Source: Sipunculus nudus (taxonomy: Eukaryota; Annelida; Sipuncula; Golfingiida; Sipunculidae). From it: 64,000 nt of DNA. The notes beneath the pieces were generated by a model. The model had not been told where the DNA came from, searched no databases, and saw nothing but the letters and a program-made list of their open reading frames with translations. The position numbers and the translations under genes were made by a program. Each line of letters starts with the position of its first letter. Within the stretch, counting starts at the first letter, position 1. The DNA is taken from assembly GCA_026874595.1 (NCBI GenBank), contig CM049311.1, positions 55,121,676 through 55,185,675 of the forward strand. Reading direction: 5' to 3'. Shown one piece after another: positions 13,190 through 24,592 of the stretch.

Positions 13190-15135
13190 GACCTAGAACC
13201 TTGTAACTTGGGATTCTGAGAGGTCCATAAAAAATCTCCTTGGAAACCAGAAATTAGGTCTCTGTTACCCATATCCTTCGAGCTATGTGGCCCCAAAGTA
13301 CCCCCCAGAAAAGTCAAAAATTTCATACAAAAACTTCAATATCTCATTAACTACTTGACTGATGGTCATGATTTTTGGCATACATATTGATCATGAGATG
13401 TTACATCACTTCCTGCAGACTGGTGGCGCCACCTGTATTTTTCGATTTTTTACGAATTTTTTTCTCTATTTTTGAGACCTTTAAAAATGTGAACATCTGT
13501 TAACAAGGCACAAATCATAAAGACTGGACTTAGAATCTTAATTCTTGACACACTGAGAGGTCCATGAAAAATCTCCTTGGAAACCAGAAATTAGGTCTCT
13601 GTTACCCATATCCTTTGAGCTATGGGGCCCCAAAGTACCCCCCAGAATAATAAAAAATTTCATACAAAAACTTCAATATCTCAATAACTACATCACTGAT
13701 GGTCTTCATTTTTGGCATACATATTGATCATGAGATGTTCGATCAGTTCCTGCAGACTGGTGGCGCCACCCTGTACTGTTTGATTTTTTACGATTTTTTC
13801 CTCTATTTTTGAGACCTTTGAGGATGCTGTCATCTGTTAGCGTGGCACAAATCGTAACGACTGGACCTAGAATCTTCATTTTCGACACACTGAGAGACCT
13901 ATGAAAAGTCTCCATGGAAACCAGAAATTAGGTCTCTGTTACCCATATCCTTTGAGATATGGGGCCCAAAATTACCCCCCAGAATAGTCAAAAATTTCAT
14001 ACAAAAACTTCAATATCTCATTAACTACATCACTGATGGTCATGATTTTCGACATACATATTGATCATGAGATGGTTCATCAGTTTGTGCAGACTGGTGG
14101 CGCCACCTGTATTTTTCAATGTTCACGAATTGTTTTCTCCATTTTTGAGACCTTTAAGGATGTAGTTATCTGTCAACAGGGTACAAATCGTAACGACTGG
14201 ACCTAGAATCTTCGTTCTTGACACACAGGGAGACCCATGATAAGTCTCCATGGAAACCTGAAATTTGGTCTCTGTTACCCATATCCTTTGAGCTATGGCA
14301 CTCCAAAGTACAGCTCAGAATAATGGAAAATTTGATACAAAAGCTAAAGTATCTGAACAACTAATGCAGAGATAACCATAATTGTTTGCATGGATATTGA
14401 TCATGGAGTGTTTCATAAGTTTCTGCAGACTGGTGGCACCACCTGTATTTGTTCGGTTTTTTTTTACGAAATTTTTCTGTATTTTTGAGACCTTTAAAGA
14501 TATGAACATCTGTTAACAGGGCACAAATCATAAAAACTGGACCAAGAATCTTCATTCTTGACACACAGGGAGACCCATGAAAAGTCTCCATGGAAACTTG
14601 AAATTAGGTCTCTGTTACCCATATTCTTTAAGCTGTATGGGTCCAAAATACCCCCCCCCCCCCCAGAATAATGGAAAATTTGATACAAAAACTGCAGTAT
14701 TTCAATAACTACAACACTGATGGTCATGATTTTCGGCATACATATTGATCATGAGCTGTTCCATCAGTTTCTGCAGACTGGGTGTGCCACCTCTATTTTT
14801 TTTCAAATTTTTACGAATTTTTTCTTCTTTTTTGAGACCTTTAAAGATGTGGTTATCTGTCAACAGGGTACAAATCGCAACAACTGGACCTAGAATCTTC
14901 ATTCTTGTCATACAAGGAGGCCCAGGAAAGGTGCCTGTGGAAACTTGAAATTAGGTCTCTGTTATCCATATCCTTCAAGCTATAGGACTCCGAAGTATCC
15001 CTCAGAATAATGGACAATTTGATACAAAAACTGAAGTATCTGAACAACTAATGCAGAGATCACCATGATTTTTTGCATGGATATTGACCATTAAGTGATT
15101 TTATTAGTTTCTGCAGACTGGTGGAGCCACCTGTA
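13190..15135 (-). repeat. Six ~337-bp tandem monomers with palindromic core
   Basis: Core GGTGGCGCCACC or a variant starts at 13,422, 13,759, 14,096, 14,432 (GGTGGCACCACC), 14,781 (GGTGTGCCACC) and 15,120 (GGTGGAGCCACC). Spacing is 337, 337, 336, 349 and 339 bp. Each monomer also holds GGTCTCTGTTACCCATATCC and TATTGATCATG blocks. The first three cores are exact and the last three have decayed. Confidence 0.9.
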
Positions 15136-15140
15136 TTTTT

Positions 15141-16220
15141 GTATCCGCCAAAACGAAGTTTTGCGGATACTATGTTTTTTGACTGAGTTCCTCCGCCGCC
15201 GCGGCGTTCGTTTCCAGAGAGCTCCTCGGAGACTAATGGCCCTATTTTTCCCAAACTTACACCTATTATCGGGTCACATGTGAACTGGTGCCTAACCAAT
15301 TTGCATTGACCTCTGACCTTTCCTCTCTATCCAGTGTCCATTTGTGGGTCTGTTTCCACTCATAAACCCTCATATCTCGGGAACCGTTTGACCGATCAGG
15401 AAATAAAATTGATACAAATGTAGCCCTTGGATTGCTTTATAACATACACAAAAAATGGTGGCGCCACCTGTAACCATGTTTGCACAGTGTCCATCTGTAC
15501 ATCTGCCTTGGGTTAAAATCACTCATATCTCTGCAGTGAATTGACTAATTCACCTGAAATTCGTCATGTGTATACATCCAGGATAGCTTTCTTGATTTTA
15601 TGACAGGTGGCGCCACCTACGTTCACGTTCACGCTGATGACATCCAAGCTTATATCTCGGGAACCGTTTGACCGATCAGGAAATAAAATTTATACAAATG
15701 TAGCCCTTTGATAGCTCTGTAACATACACAAAAAATGGTGGCGCCACCTGTAACAATGTTTGCACAGCGTCTGTCTGTTAGTCTGCCTAGGCCTAAAATT
15801 ACTCATTTCTCTGTAGTGGTTCGACATAACTGCCTAAAATTTTGCAGGTTTATACATCATGGACAGCTTTCTTGATTTTATGACAGGTGGCGCCACCTAC
15901 ATTCTAGTTAACGCTGGACACATCCAAGCTCATATCTCAGGAACCATTTGACCGATTGGGCCAAAATTGTGCATGTGTTTAGATCTCACGTAGGTCTTTA
16001 TCATACACAAACTGGAGGGGTTACCTGCAAAGATTTTTGCACAGTGTTTGTCTGTTTGTCTGCCATGGGCAAAAATCGCTCATATACATGTAGTGGTTTG
16101 ACTTTTCTGCCTAAAATTTTGCAGGTGTATACAACTTTGACAGCTTTCTGGATATGTGGTAGGTGGCACAACCTACATACATATTTAGGCTGCAGACATC
16201 CATGCTAATATGCAACATAA
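15141..16220 (+). repeat. Second repeat family inside E1, with the same palindrome
   Basis: It starts with a 30-nt hairpin (15,141-15,170; GTATCCGC/GCGGATAC arms, then AAAAC/GTTTT around GAA), followed by a CCGCCGCCGCGG block. About two and a half diverged monomers follow, carrying ATATCTCGGGAACCGTTTGA. GGTGGCGCCACC recurs at 15,457, 15,606, 15,737 and 15,896, although the surrounding sequence is unlike the 337-bp family. Confidence 0.75.
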
Positions 16221-16655
16221 CTCACTCTATTTCCCCTTGCCACTCAATCCATGCCTCACTATCCGATTTTGGCAGATACATGTAGTCACTTGTCGGTTAC
16301 CCGTATTCTAGTTTTAAAAGTTTACACATTTTTCTCTATTTTTGAGATATATAAATACAGACTAAATCTTGGCCTGTTGGTTAATCTGTTTGATGCTTCA
16401 GTTGAATGGGTAAATACTACCATTCTGATGATAAAATTTCCTTTTGCGAATCTCTTCCCAGTCAGCTGAGCGTCATGACCCATGGGTCACTTGTTTTATT
16501 ACTTAAACCGATTGAGCGTTGACATGCATTAAGTTCCGCCTATGACCATCTTTATTAATTTTTATTTTGCCTAATACCTTATTTACAACACTACTAATTA
16601 TTATTAAGTAGCAAAGTAATTGAAATAACCTAATAGAATGATTGTTTTTTTATAG

Positions 16656-16895
16656 GTACGCACTGTGTAAGATGCTAATGGTCATTTTCACATCAAGATC
16701 ATGAAATTCCACAATGACCCTGCTGAAGTGATAGCCGTTTTCGCCAGTAAGATGGGAACTACTTTCTGTACGAGTTCAGCAACTCTTGTTAAAATGAAGC
16801 CTGCTGATAAAATCGTTCTTTCCTTGCTAACTCACCCTTGTTTAATGCATGTTAAAGATAAAAAATATTTTTCATTTCCCCTAAATCAAAATTAG
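16656..16895 (+). pseudogene. Stefin-like last exon, relic upstream of the array
   Basis: An acceptor-like T-rich run ending TATAG at 16,655 precedes a phase-0 frame matching exon 4 of the gene copies at 18.1, 27.6, 44.0 and 53.2 kb. Shared residues include NGHFH, then K-IMKFHND-AEVIA. The fifth codon is TAA (16,668-16,670) where the others have Tyr, so it cannot be read through. Downstream the frame stays open to 16,895 but resembles the others only weakly. No matching exons 1-3 were found just upstream. I read it as the oldest surviving remnant of this family here. Confidence 0.6.
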
Positions 16896-17050
16896 TCTTT
16901 GAAGTTAACCTTTTACACATAAACATGGAACTTCAATCATTGGACATGATAATCGTTTTAACTGGTCGTTTTTATCCGGTGTACTAAGGAAATAGTGACA
17001 TGCTTCACTGATCTGACATGCTATAATATGGAGTTGTTAGAATAAAATAC
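16869..17050 (+). repeat. Segment shared with unit B (36,866-37,048)
   Basis: Nearly the same sequence occurs at 36,866-37,048, from TTTTCATTTC through GGACATGAT to GTTGTTAGAATAAAATA. Here it is joined at about 17,055 directly to intron-1 sequence of stefin copy A, so this join is probably a deletion or recombination junction. Confidence 0.75.
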
Positions 17051-17484
17051 GAAATGCGTATGTTTTACCATAATAACGATCTTTTGGGTGCAGGCCTTTT
17101 ATATTTTATTAATGTGCAGAATTTATAATCCGAATACTGTTGTGTTTTTAATGAACTACATTTTTGCTATATGAATATCAAAAAGTGTTAAACAATTACA
17201 CTGAAGTTCTATTTTAAACAGAAGTACTTGTCCATGTTATGAGAATTTTGCTATATGAATGTCAGAATAATGTTATGGAATCACATTGCATTTGTATCAC
17301 AAGTACTCGTATATTTTAAAAAAAAGTGGTGCATTTTAAGGAAATATTAAGATCCTTGACTTAAATTTCACTAAAATTTTGTATATTTTTAAGGATATTC
17401 GAAATATTAAGATTAATGTATATGGGAAAAAATCGTAGTACGCCAACTTTTTTTAATATTGCAAAAAACAATTTGATTCTTCAG

Positions 17485-18277
17485 ATACCTCAGTTGGAAC
17501 GGAAATAAGGCAATCTGGTCATCTTTACGCCACTGAGCTACCGAATTGGAAACCATGGAATTTGATAATCTGTATATGATCAAGGTAGTTGCAAAACGAT
17601 TAATCTTTTTCAATATATGTAATCTTTATCGTCAATGTCCCAGGTCGTAAAGGTAACGAAACGGAACCTGATTAAACAAAATGGTAAACGAATAAAATAT
17701 TCTCGTTGATTTAAAGAGCCGGAAGACACTTCAGTAAGTACAGTAAGATTCTAATTTCAAACGTCTAGGGTTGTACACATTTATTCTCATGTAGAATATA
17801 AAAAAATATTATACTTAAATAATTTCATTACGTTCGAATGACCAACACTATTATTATATTTTACTTTATTCAGTATTCAATTTAGAAAATTGTGGTTTGA
17901 TAGCTCTAGCCGTTTTATAGTAATAATTAAAATTAAGCATTTGGCTATCCAAATCCCCCCCCCCCCCCCGGATCCGCGACTGAGTTTATATTTGTATTTA
18001 ACAACGAATTAACGTAGACATTATTAAAAAAAATAGTCACCTCAGGTTGCTCCGAACAGATCAGTCCAGTACTATAAGCTGAAACGCTAACATCTTATTT
18101 GCTTTTCAGCTGCACACTGCATACGATGACAATGGACACTTCCACGTGAAGGTGATGAAGTTCCACAACGATCACGCCGAGGTGATTGCCATTCTGTCGA
18201 GCGAGAGGCGGGATAACTGCCTCTACGACTTCCGACACGAATGTTCTGGGGGAAAAATAGTGTTCCAGCAGCAGTAA
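17485..18277 (+). pseudogene. Stefin-like gene copy A, disabled
   Basis: Exons 2 (17,485-17,584), 3 (17,644-17,733) and 4 (18,110-18,277) align with those of copies B-D, and the acceptors and donors survive. Exon 1 is absent because the unit is truncated. Exon 2 is 100 bp instead of 102, lacks one codon and carries a TAA (17,506-17,508) where the others read Tyr-Gly. Exon 3 carries TGA (17,707-17,709) in place of the Trp codon. Exon 4 is fully open and ends FQQQ. An AATAAA lies at 18,294-18,299, just after the stop. The exon 4 frame could survive through recent conversion, but the gene as a whole is dead. Confidence 0.75.
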
Positions 18278-18791
18278 CAGTAACTAGAGCTGAAATAAAA
18301 ATAACGGGGAAAAAAATTGTTTTTGTTTAATTACATTCATGTATTAAGCGCTAAAGCTGTTAAGATTTAAAAATTACCCTGACATATCATAAAATGTGTT
18401 CCCATAACAAATGACGTTACTTTGTGTCGTTAGGCGGTTGATCAAAGAAGTTTAGTCAACAGAAATTCACGTTAGTGAACTGGTACTAATCGTCCTCAAT
18501 GTTTAATGAATACTGTGAGGCATGTTTTGTTACACTTTTCCCCGGTAAATGCTTTCTTAAAACCTCCGTAAGAAAAATATCTAGTATTAGCATTTGATCC
18601 TGATAAAAGCAATGTGCGTTCTTCTTGTAGAACGCCTTTGTCATATATGGACAATAAAATTACATCAGCCATGTGTGTCTTTGTACTTCTTTTATTTAAT
18701 TTTAATTAATGAGCGATATATTGCAATTCTTGGAACTCACAATTTTCAGCTTTATTCCGACGGTACTCATGGCCTTGCTTTTGGTTCAGTG
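18278..18791 (+). other. 3' flank of copy A
   Basis: AT-rich sequence shared with the 3' flanks of copies B-D. A second AATAAA lies at 18,653-18,658. The open frame at 18,594-18,800 is partly kept in B and D but has no domain and probably reflects untranslated sequence. Confidence 0.55.
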
Positions 18792-19400
18792 TTCGTCTAG
18801 TGATCGTATGTAACTTTCTTACAGAGTGCGTTTAGTGATTGTATGTAACTTTCTTACAGAGTACGTCTGGTGATCTTTTGTAACGTTCTTACAGAGTGCT
18901 TCTGGTGATCGTATGTAACATTCTTACAGAGTGCGTCTGGTGATGGTATGTAACGTTCTTACAGAGTGCTTCTGGTGATCGTATGTAACATTCTTACAGA
19001 GTGCGTCTGGTGATGGTATGTAACATTCTTACAGAGTGCTTCTGGTCATCGTATGTAACATTCTACAGAGTGCGTCTGGTCATCGTATGTAACATTCTTA
19101 CAGAGTGCGTCTGGCCATCGTATGTAACATTCTACAGAGTGCGTCTGGTGATCGTATGTAACATTCCTACAGAGTGCGTCTGGTCATCGTATGTAACATT
19201 CTACAGAGTGCGTCTGGTGATCGTATGTAACATTCTTACAGAGTGCGTCTGGTGATCGTATGTAACATTCTACAGAGTGCGTCTGGTGATCGTATGTAAC
19301 ATTCTTACAGAGTGCGTCTGGCCATCGTATGTAACATTCTACAGAGTGCGTCTGGTTATCGTATGTTACATTCTTACTGAGTGCGTTTGGTGATCGTATG
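18792..19400 (+). repeat. 34-35-bp minisatellite, unit A (about 18 copies)
   Basis: The monomer consensus reads about GTCTGGTGATCGTATG then TAACATTCTTACAGAGTGC. Copies differ by point changes and a missing TT. Homologous arrays of different length lie at the same place in units B, C and D. There are no unique spacers, so it is a minisatellite and not a CRISPR array. Confidence 0.93.
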
Positions 19401-19911
19401 TTTAATTGGTCAAACATATTTGATCCCTGGTAAATTAACAAGGGATTCCCTAGCAAACGGATAAATAAATCTTTTTCAAGTACGTTATACAATTTTAGGA
19501 AAGACATTCGAAGATATATTTACGAGAAGCCACACCTGTTATAATTCAAAAGGTGAATAAGTGGTAATAATTTAAGATTCACTTAGGAAATGTCAACTAA
19601 ACTACAAAACGTGTTTTTTACTGATTCCTATCATTTAACCATCTAAATAATAATCAGTACAATATTACTGAAATATTTATGATGTACTCCTAACGTTAAC
19701 GTCTATATTATTTTTTAAACAAAGTCCCTATCTTGCAGTTCACATCATTTTGTGCACGGACTTTTTGTCTACAGCATGCCCCTCACTTATCGGTTGATTT
19801 CTTTACCAAGTAGCCCTAAATTTGTTGAAATAGCTAGCTGTACGGCACAGGTCTCGCCAAAGATCTGTCAACCGAATATTAGTGAGACAATATCGAAGTG
19901 TATACTTAACA
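19401..19911. other. Unit spacer, A
   Basis: AT-rich spacer common to all units. At about 19,527, inside ATTTACGAGAAGCC, lies the uninterrupted equivalent of the LINE insertion site of units B and D. Confidence 0.6.
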
Positions 19912-20002
19912 CGGGCTGCGCGGTATTGTCGATATTTCGATATATCGCGATACGGTATATCGAATTTTGCGTATCGCGATACAATTTTCAAATATCGATA
20001 TG
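19912..20002. repeat. CGATA-rich palindromic tract, unit A
   Basis: After GGGCTGCGCGG come overlapping TATCGATATATCGCGATA-type motifs. The opening resembles the ends of some hAT-type MITEs, which is an inference. Homologues are at 33.26, 45.49 and 59.30 kb. Confidence 0.7.
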
Positions 20003-20205
20003 ATTTTATATTTTTTTAAACGTGCCTAAAACGGATTTTAATAGAAACATTATGATCCTGTTGCAATTTTAGATAACTAAATGGGTTTTGAGTAATGACA
20101 GCATTAAGGTGAAAGATTTAAGTCTCTTTAAACGTTTATCAGGAAATGTTCAAGTAGGCCTAATATATTATAGATCAAAAGCCCGTCCAAGGAAATATAT
20201 ATATT

Positions 20206-20208
<3 letters not shown>

Positions 20209-20254
<46 letters not shown>
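20209..20254. repeat. (TA)n microsatellite, unit A
   Basis: A pure TA run at the same position in each unit; flanks and length differ between units. Confidence 0.95.
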
Positions 20255-20257
<3 letters not shown>

Positions 20258-21599
20258 TCCGTTCTTATAAGTGTAATACAATTAAAATTATATATATATT
20301 ATAAAACTTATGTTGACCGAATTCATGAAAGCTTAGTCAAGTAGAGTGCTTAGCTTCGCTTTTGTGTCTCTGGTACATACAATTTACTATGATCGATTAT
20401 CTGAATTAAATATTTGTTGGAACAGTACCTGCAAAGTATTTTCATAAATATTTATTTTTTTACAAATCCACAAGACCACTCACTAGTATACAGGTCTTAC
20501 ATGGCAGGTATAAGGTAAGATAAACAGCTGGGGATCAGGTATGTTATAATCATATACATAACGAAAATATGATGAATTAGGTAATTTAATATTATTATTC
20601 TTTATCATGATCATTAAAATAAATCAATATACCATTTTTTATTTCTGTGGCATGTTTATCTTATGTACATGAAACTTTTTTCAGGACATATCTGTCTCTG
20701 TGACCTGACGACTCTAGATGAATGTTTAACTGAAGGAACCCAGTTTTTTTATTGCAACGAAACGAACGTGAATATAAAAAATGTTGAGAAATGACAGCAG
20801 ATGTTTTACTAATACTTTCATCATCCATGATTGCTTGCCAGCCGTGTATTGATAATTTAATTATTCAACTAAAAAGCCGATAAAGAGATGATGGAGATAA
20901 CATGTTATCTTGAATTCTACAAATCAGAAACTTTAAATGCATCTTGTCATGTCTCACCTAGACGCAACTTGATCTGAAATCTGAATTGACCTCATCTAGG
21001 TACGGGTGTCAACTTATTTTTCTTTTTGCAGGCCTGCGTTAAAATGTAGAGCTACCAATGCTGACACCTCATGGGGAAACCTGGTACCGTTCGTAGATAA
21101 AGGAGTAATAGTTCAGCACAAGTTTGGATAATCTATTTCTTACTAAGAGCGAAATGAGGTTATCGAATGCTTACTTTTGTTCATGTTTTAGTTCACTAGA
21201 ACAGCTCGAGAGTATGTTTTACAATTTCTAGAACAGAATTATTAGTCAAGCACTCTGAAGGGAAATTTATTTTTATTTTAAATTCTGCCAAAGTTCACAA
21301 GATATAATCATTATTATTCTATGAGTTTATTATTGGGTAATCCGTTGACTTACGTGGACCTGCTGTATACACGTTGTGAAGAAGCGGTGTCGACGAAAGA
21401 CTACACTTGTAGTGGCGGTGTACAATTTTTTGTACAATATTTATTTTGCTTTTCTCCATATAGATAAATGCAACCCTATTCACCTTTTAATGTGACCAAA
21501 TGTTAAATAGATCACATAGATCCACATATGGATAGTGGACAATGTTGTAGGTAGTAACAACAATAAAGCTCAGGTAACTCTTGTTTTTTTTATATCAAA
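20255..21599. other. Unit spacer, no gene recognised
   Basis: AT-rich sequence matched in units B (33.60-34.92), C (45.79-47.14) and D (59.64-60.98 kb). No frame or RNA recognised. Confidence 0.55.
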
Positions 21600-21921
21600 A
21601 TGTTGAAAATATGTGGGGGCCGGCCAAAACAATCAACTCAAATTCAGCAAGGGCATCTGGCAGCAAGTCAGAATAGTAAAAGCTTTGCAAATGACGTTTT
21701 GCAACAAGTGACCTTTCTACCTCCGAATATATGGAACCTACCACCTGAGGTTACGTGTTTTTCCCTTTTTTCAACATTGCTGTGTTTACGAACATGTTGT
21801 TGATAAACAGGTTCATATCTCATGTCCAGCAGTTTATGCTATGTTTATAAAGCAGTTGAAGAATGTCAGGGATTAGTGTTCTTATGCCTCTAAAAATAAT
21901 CTCACACACACAATGCTTTGA
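21600..21921 (+). pseudogene. Conserved unit ORF, copy A (frameshifted)
   Basis: Starts MLKICGGRPKQST and aligns with the intact frames at 47,139 and 60,976. One extra T in the TTTTTTC run shifts the frame and ends the protein at 67 residues. The family is unknown to me; see the unit C copy. Confidence 0.4.
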
Positions 21922-23067
21922 GAGTAGCATATCCATACTCACTCATTCTTGTGACACATATCTACTTGACAAATAAAAGTCAGTTTTTCCATGCCACTAG
22001 CTTATAACCCGCTCTTGGGTGGTTGACGCTGAAGTAGTCCATTCTTAAGATTAATCAAAATGTCTCAAGATTCATGGGGAAATATTGAAAATGACCCCCT
22101 TTTGGACTCATTCGGCATCATTTCCAGCATTTTCGAAACGTGACTGCAGAAGAGTTGCGTGAAAAAAGTCAAACAATATATACTACAGTGTATTATAATT
22201 AAGATCACTAGATTGTTGTCTAAATTACAAAACAAAGAACACATTTCCCATGCATACTTTTTACAAGAAGACTGTCTGTACCAAATATACTGAAATTTTA
22301 CTTGATGATAGATTATTTTGTACAAAATAACAGACAAGGGAACAAACAGTAGCAAAACCTTAACTTGCTTCCAAATATTATTTCGGATCAAATAAAGCAA
22401 CACATTATCAACCAATCTCTCCTTACAAAGTAAAGAAATTTATGCATCATTTTGCTCCGATTTATATCACAAAATCTTTATTCTTGCGTGTGAAGGAAAA
22501 TTATATTAATTGATCTTCTTACTCATTTATCGGGGGGATAATACATTTAATGGTTGAACTGAAGGAATGAAGCTCGTCGTCCTGGACATGTTAGTTGTAA
22601 AAGGATCCAAAGAAGCAGTGCTCTCCAGTTTAGTTGTGTTATCTAAATTCCCGAATTTGAATATCAAGGAAAAAATATTGCTTAATATGAATAATGAATA
22701 GAAAAAAAATTCATTGTGTATGTTTAAAGAATCAACAGTGTCATTCAAAATAATAAGCAAACTGATGTTCTGTGGCAGTCTAATCAACTAAGAACACCAT
22801 TTAAAATATTGCATAAACAATATTTAAGACAATTTCCCCCCAGGAAAATTACCTCCGATCAATTACCCCTGAAGAATAACCCCCCCCCCCAGATGATTAC
22901 CCGAGATAATTACCCCAAGGACAAAAACCACAAACAGTTACCCCTAGGATTAATGCCCCCGGATAATTATGCCATGGACATTAACCAACCCCCAACCCCC
23001 CCGATATTTAGATTTTTGTATGTTTACGCTTTGATTTGACATAAGTCTGAATAACGCTTCTACTCTG
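21922..23067. other. Unit spacer with poly-C tract, A
   Basis: Contains a block repeating forms of GATAATTACCCC around a poly-C run (about 22,880-22,890). Frames on either strand (for example 22,065-22,415 minus) are not kept in register in other units. No gene recognised. Confidence 0.55.
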
Positions 23068-23300
23068 TGACCTTGACCTTTAGCCCTCATGACCCAAAAA
23101 TAAAAAGGGTTCTCACTTAGGGGGGGGGGCATGTGTAAATCAATTGAAACCAATATGTCCATCCAAACTTGAGTTGTCATCAGCTAACAAATATTTGGGC
23201 AGATGGCCCTTGTGACCTTGACCTATGACATTGAGACTCTAATATCGATCGGGTTCTTCCCCTATTATCAGGTCTGCTATATGTGCAAGATGGAAGGTCT
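23068..23300 (+). repeat. TGACCTTGACCT repeat pair, unit A
   Basis: TGACCTTGACCT occurs at 23,068-23,079 and 23,213-23,224, followed by the block CTAATATCGATCGGGTTCTT. The reverse complement contains TCAAGGTCA, the extended half-site bound by ERR/SF-1-type nuclear receptors. It is part of an interspersed repeat present in every unit. Confidence 0.75.
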
Positions 23301-23555
23301 GAGATGAAAAGTTTGGCTTTAAATGTGGTCAGGCTAGATTACTTAAAATTAGTGGTACTCCGACCCTTTATATCACGTTAACCTTAACATTCCCTATGGC
23401 ACTTCAAACTACACATTCAGTTTCTGGGTTTCCTCATTCTCTTTTGTAATTCGGTTTAACTAAGACATAATAGTCCGGCCTTATCTTTCAATTCTCCGGT
23501 CTTTACACCAAACGTTAATCTGTTCACCCGACATCGATACCTAATATATAACAAT

Positions 23556-23645
23556 TTTCACATATATCATACTACCCATGCAGATGTGATTGCTATTCTA
23601 TCCAGTGAATGAGGAGACAGGTAGCACCATCAGTTCCGATAATAC
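23556..23645 (+). pseudogene. Stefin-like last-exon relic, unit A
   Basis: Frame from 23,556 reads FHIYHTTHADVIAILSSE then TGA (23,610-23,612). It matches the FHV...HAEVIAILSSER segment of exon 4 with a few codons lost in the middle and CGA changed to TGA. The same relic sits in all four units, so it predates the unit duplication. Confidence 0.6.
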
Positions 23646-24180
23646 TTGCTCTCGCCAACACCAGTATTATTGCGGCCACAGCAACTGCAGTGCTTGCTGA
23701 GATGACAGCCTGGTATTAGTAAGATGCAGCCCATTTGCTGTAGTAATTATGCTACGCCAAAACCTATGGTATAAGCGTTATTCATATCTTGTTTGAGTTT
23801 TAGTTTGTGTCTCTTAACATTTTTACACGATGGGATTTTTTGGGCGTGAGCAATTATTGATCTTCTGAAGAGAATCGTGAACGAATTATACTTCATACGA
23901 AATTTATCTGTAAAATCTAAAAGGATTAAGGCACATATGTTAGATTATGTTGCAACCGACTTCCTCATTAGACGAAATGGTGCAAAAAAAAAACAAATAC
24001 CAGAAATATTTTAGCGTTTTAGCTAAATAACAAGAACATTTAAGCATTTAATTTGAATCAGGTGTATCATGAAATTGATAGACGTAGACTGAGAAGGACC
24101 TTTATTTTAACGTTTTCGCGAAAATGTATGAATGATCAGGTCAAATTTAGTAAAGTCTAAGTGAACTACAAATAATATGG
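23646..24180. other. Unit spacer, A
   Basis: AT-rich; no gene or RNA recognised. Confidence 0.5.
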
Positions 24181-24250
24181 GCGTTGACAGTCGAGTGGTT
24201 AAACGCTGGGCGATCTCCGCCGGCGACCAGGGTTGAAGCCCCGATGTAGC
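24181..24250 (+). repeat. tRNA-Ser/Leu-like sequence, unit A
   Basis: An A-box-like GTCGAGTGGTTAAACGC and a B-box-like GGTTGAAGCCC are set 70 bp end to end, as in tRNA-Ser/Leu-derived SINE heads. The acceptor arms do not pair convincingly and the B box lacks the GGTTCGA core, so I do not call a working tRNA. Followed by a TTAATAGAGATTGAACTTGA body. Confidence 0.6.
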
Positions 24251-24592
24251 TATTGTTGCCTGTTCTAGCTTAATAGAGATTGAACTTGAATTAAATACAT
24301 TTGTTTAAAAGTGATTAATTAGATGGACATGCATGTTCTCTGTGATATTGCGATACGAAATCATAAGATGCAACAAATACTCCTACTGATTTGTTGTTAA
24401 CTCTTATGATTGAACCTGTCGTGTTTATAACAATGAACTTTCCGTCACGTTTAGGGCTTATTTTATATTAAAACAACAATGTTCGGATTATTATGATAAT
24501 TTCCAGGTTTTTTTCCTCAAATATACTTCCTGTCGATCTAATATATTATGATGAATATGGATATGTTTTATTTAGTTGCCCTAATAAGCAGG

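Larger units (their letters stand above)
13061..16492 (-). mobile_element. Palindrome-ended mobile element with GGTGGCGCCACC monomers (copy E1)
   Basis: One end (13,062-13,090) folds as a 29-nt hairpin: arms AGCTCAG/CTGAGCT and TGACT/AGTCA around a GAA loop with one mismatch. It is followed by a GTCC/GTCTGTCC tract (13,107-13,163). The other end carries the palindrome TGACCCATGGGTCA (16,476-16,489) next to GTCAGCTGAGC. Between them are about six ~337-bp monomers and a second monomer family (15,141-16,220). Copies with the same ends lie at about 24.59, 29.17, 38.59, 50.15, 54.84 and 63.65 kb, in the opposite orientation. No protein is encoded, so it is non-autonomous. Helitron/Helentron-like or a MITE are both possible. 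Confidence 0.65.

Noticed and set aside
18792-19400. Regular 34-35-bp repeats that could suggest a CRISPR array
   Set aside because: Monomers are contiguous without unique spacers, vary in sequence, and lie in eukaryotic DNA next to a spliced gene.
19001-19507. Frames on both strands of the minisatellite with repeated VCNILTEC-type or YDHQTHSV-type peptides
   Set aside because: The monomer is open in several frames by chance; frames differ between units.
22065-22415. 116-codon minus-strand frame in unit A
   Set aside because: Homologous frames in B, C and D are interrupted or start elsewhere, so no consistent protein is kept.
24181-24250. Functional tRNA gene
   Set aside because: Acceptor arms do not pair and the T-loop lacks the TTCGA core; treated as SINE-like or a tRNA relic.
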